Positions 62,392 through 64,000 of a stretch of DNA of 64,000 nt are shown here, piece after piece. The position numbers and the translations under genes are program-made. Origin of the DNA: an uncultured bacterium (GTDB lineage: Bacteria; Bacillota; Clostridia; Lachnospirales; Lachnospiraceae); the NCBI GenBank assembly GCA_947073545.1, contig CAMTMP010000023.1, positions 1 to 64,000 of the forward strand, read 5' to 3'. Position 1 is the stretch's first letter, and each line of letters starts with the position of its first letter. The notes beneath the pieces were generated by a model, which saw only the letters and a program-made list of their open reading frames with translations, did no database searches and was not told the DNA's origin.

Positions 62392-63222
62392 TCAGGAGAG
62401 AAACATGCAGTCCCCTGTCTTCAGATGGGTATAAACCGTACCGCTGCCGCCAGTCCCCATCCTCTCCTTCGCCACATCCCCGGTGCAGTGGTTAAAACCC
62501 GCCATGCCAATTCCCATTTCTCTGAATATTTTCATGGTTTCTGCAATCCTCGCCTCGTCCGCCTCCACCAGATGAGAACCGCCAAAGACCGCATACACCG
62601 GCCGTCCGAAACATTCTTTCACACTCTCTATCATATTTAAAATGCCCGGATGGCTGCATCCCGCTATCACGATCAGCCCCTTTTTCTCTTCGATCACCAG
62701 ACAGACCTCGTCCGGAAAAGCGTCCTCCACCATACCGTCTGCCGTCTGCCGTACAAAACGGGCGGGCGGTTTCTCAAACGCGTATTTTCTCTCGAAACCT
62801 CCCACCACATGACAGCCTTTAAAGAGCGTAAGCGTCTTCTCGCAGACAAGATGCCTTATCTTATTCTCTTCCAGAAATTCCGGACCGAAACCGCATCCCA
62901 GATAAGTGTATTTTTCGCCGTTGCGGGCATATTTTTCCTCAAAAAACCGCACCCCCGTCACAAGCGGCGCGTGCACCCCGCAGGACACCATATCCGGATA
63001 ACCGGCCGCGTGATCGTAGTGGCTGTGGCTCAAAATCACATAGTCCACATCCGTTAAAGACACATGCATCTTCTCCGCATTCTTACGCGCCGCCTTCCCC
63101 GCGCTGCAGTCAAACAAAATCTTTTTATCATCCGTCTCCACCAGAAAGGACAGCCCGTGCTCCGCCACAAGCGCCCTGTTCCGCGAGAGATTGTTCTCCA
63201 ATAATGTGCGCAAAATCACCAT
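62392..63222 (-). CDS. Metallo-beta-lactamase-fold hydrolase
   Basis: 276 residues from an ATG with GGGGAAGGG upstream; an upstream in-frame start has none. Metal motif LSHSHYDHAAGYPDM is followed by a later GCSHPGILNMIESV and GGSHLVEADE. The opening NLSRNRALVAEHGLSFLVET matches the group annotated as dihydropterin-aminobenzene phosphate synthase-like in archaea and clostridia. In bacteria the substrate is not settled. It is downstream of the glycerate kinase gene on the same strand, 75 bases away. Confidence 0.88.
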   Translation of the reverse strand: MVILRTLLENNLSRNRALVAEHGLSFLVETDDKKILFDCSAGKAARKNAEKMHVSLTDVDYVILSHSHYDHAAGYPDMVSCGVHAPLVTGVRFFEEKYARNGEKYTYLGCGFGPEFLEENKIRHLVCEKTLTLFKGCHVVGGFERKYAFEKPPARFVRQTADGMVEDAFPDEVCLVIEEKKGLIVIAGCSHPGILNMIESVKECFGRPVYAVFGGSHLVEADEARIAETMKIFREMGIGMAGFNHCTGDVAKERMGTGGSGTVYTHLKTGDCMFLS

Positions 63223-63296
63223 CTTCTTTTCCCTTCCCCTGTTATAATCGTCTTCTGCTCCCGCTCCGATGTATTGCCATCTGCCGCTTTCCCGCC

Positions 63297-63998
63297 TCAA
63301 CGTCTGATCAGCGCTACCGCCACATCATTCACATTGGTGCCCGTCGCACCCGTGACAAGAAGGCCCCCTGTCTTTTTGAGCGCGTGATAGGAATCGTTGT
63401 CCTGCAGCACGTCATAAATAGATACCCCTGCCGCAGCCAGTGCCTCCGCCGTGTGCCCGTCGCAATAACCACCTGCCGCATCGGTAGGCCCATCCGTGCC
63501 GTCGCTTCCGAAACTGAACACCGCCGTGCCTGTAAGCCCCGCAATTTCCCCTGCCGCGGCCAGCGCAAGTTCCTGATTCCTTCCGCCTTTTCCCTTCCCG
63601 GTCAGCCGCACCACCGTCTCCCCGCCCGCCAGAAATGCCAGACTCTTTTCCGTATGCTGCCAAGTCTTTGCTATGGCTCCCATAAACCTGCCGGCCTCCC
63701 TCGCCTCACAGCTCAGCCTGTCCGTCAAAATAACCGGCTCATACCCAAGTTCTCCACAGACACGCGCTGCCGCCCGGCACAGCCCCGACACGCTGCCCGT
63801 AATCTGTGTCTCCACGTTGGACAGCGTCTTCGACGTTTCCTTTTTCAAAAGCGCCCACGCCTCATCCGTAAGATGCAGCCTGTATTTCTCCGCTATCCGC
63901 ACCGCCTCCTCGCAGGTAGAGGCATCCGGGTACGCCGGACCGGAGGCGATCATATCCAGCGGATCGCCCAAAATATCGCTCAGCACAACACTGAACAC
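63297..63998 (-). CDS. Glycerate 2-kinase (GckA/TtuD, MOFRL family), 5' end off the window
   Basis: Phosphorylates glycerate to 2-phosphoglycerate. The visible 233 residues are the C-terminal part, open to the right edge. SDILGDPLDMIASGPAYPD is the end of the N-terminal domain. The MOFRL domain shows GGETVVRLTGKGKGGRNQEL and FGSDGTDGPTDAAGGYCDGH, and the chain ends GLLVTGATGTNVNDVAVALI. The missing N-terminal part should be about 190 residues. Assignment is firm for the family. Confidence 0.9.
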   Translation of the reverse strand: MFSVVLSDILGDPLDMIASGPAYPDASTCEEAVRIAEKYRLHLTDEAWALLKKETSKTLSNVETQITGSVSGLCRAAARVCGELGYEPVILTDRLSCEAREAGRFMGAIAKTWQHTEKSLAFLAGGETVVRLTGKGKGGRNQELALAAAGEIAGLTGTAVFSFGSDGTDGPTDAAGGYCDGHTAEALAAAGVSIYDVLQDNDSYHALKKTGGLLVTGATGTNVNDVAVALIRR

Positions 63999-64000
63999 CC

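Noticed and set aside
1..64000. rRNA or tRNA genes
   Set aside because: No tRNA cloverleaf with a TTCGA arm or rRNA-like conserved stretch was noticed between genes, although a covariance search would be more reliable.

Overview
The window looks like a chromosomal segment from a Gram-positive anaerobe of the class Clostridia, most probably Lachnospiraceae. This rests on the gene families and the Bacillota order of the nusA-infB cluster; no rRNA or other species-level marker is present. Most genes have strong Shine-Dalgarno sites and most lie on the minus strand.

Layout. The left edge (1-657) carries the 5' part of a possible TnsA-like transposase subunit and a 262-bp unit with TGT...ACA inverted ends, nine bases from the stop codon of pyruvate phosphate dikinase. 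From 3.4 to 26.4 kb is a surface, uptake and signalling region: a glycerophosphodiesterase, a membrane-fusion protein, two sugar-type ABC permeases, two very long lipoproteins joining a propeller-like half to a solute-binding half, two small paralogous lipoproteins, a chemoreceptor, two hybrid histidine kinases, and an OmpR-type regulator with its kinase. From 26.5 to 30.4 kb lie an ABC-F ATPase, a PHP phosphoesterase and a HAD phosphatase. From 30.5 to 37.4 kb is a pheA-DUF815-ppx-ppk1-maf run (polyphosphate turnover), and from 38.6 to 42.3 kb a folate run (folC-folE-folP-folBK). After small genes, a frameshifted nuclease remnant and a nitroreductase come pyrBI. From 46.0 to 60.1 kb is the translation/transcription cluster rimP-nusA-rnpM-ylxQ-infB-rbfA-nrnA-truB-ribF ... 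rpsO-pnp, interrupted by a phosphate transporter and an NlpC/P60 enzyme. The right end has a large membrane protein, a metallo-beta-lactamase-fold protein and the 3' part of a glycerate kinase.

The most striking observation is a dispersed family of ten elements of about 45-115 bp, each at the stop codon of a gene and always in the same direction relative to that gene. The full form is a long hairpin starting at the stop codon followed by a shorter GGAGAATGCC/GGCATTCTCC hairpin. Copies differ by paired, compensating base changes, two interchangeable core modules occur, and in three genes the element itself supplies the last residues and the TAA stop. A second observation is an 11-bp-spaced repeat shared by the promoters of the OmpR-type regulator and of both small lipoproteins, which suggests a local regulon.
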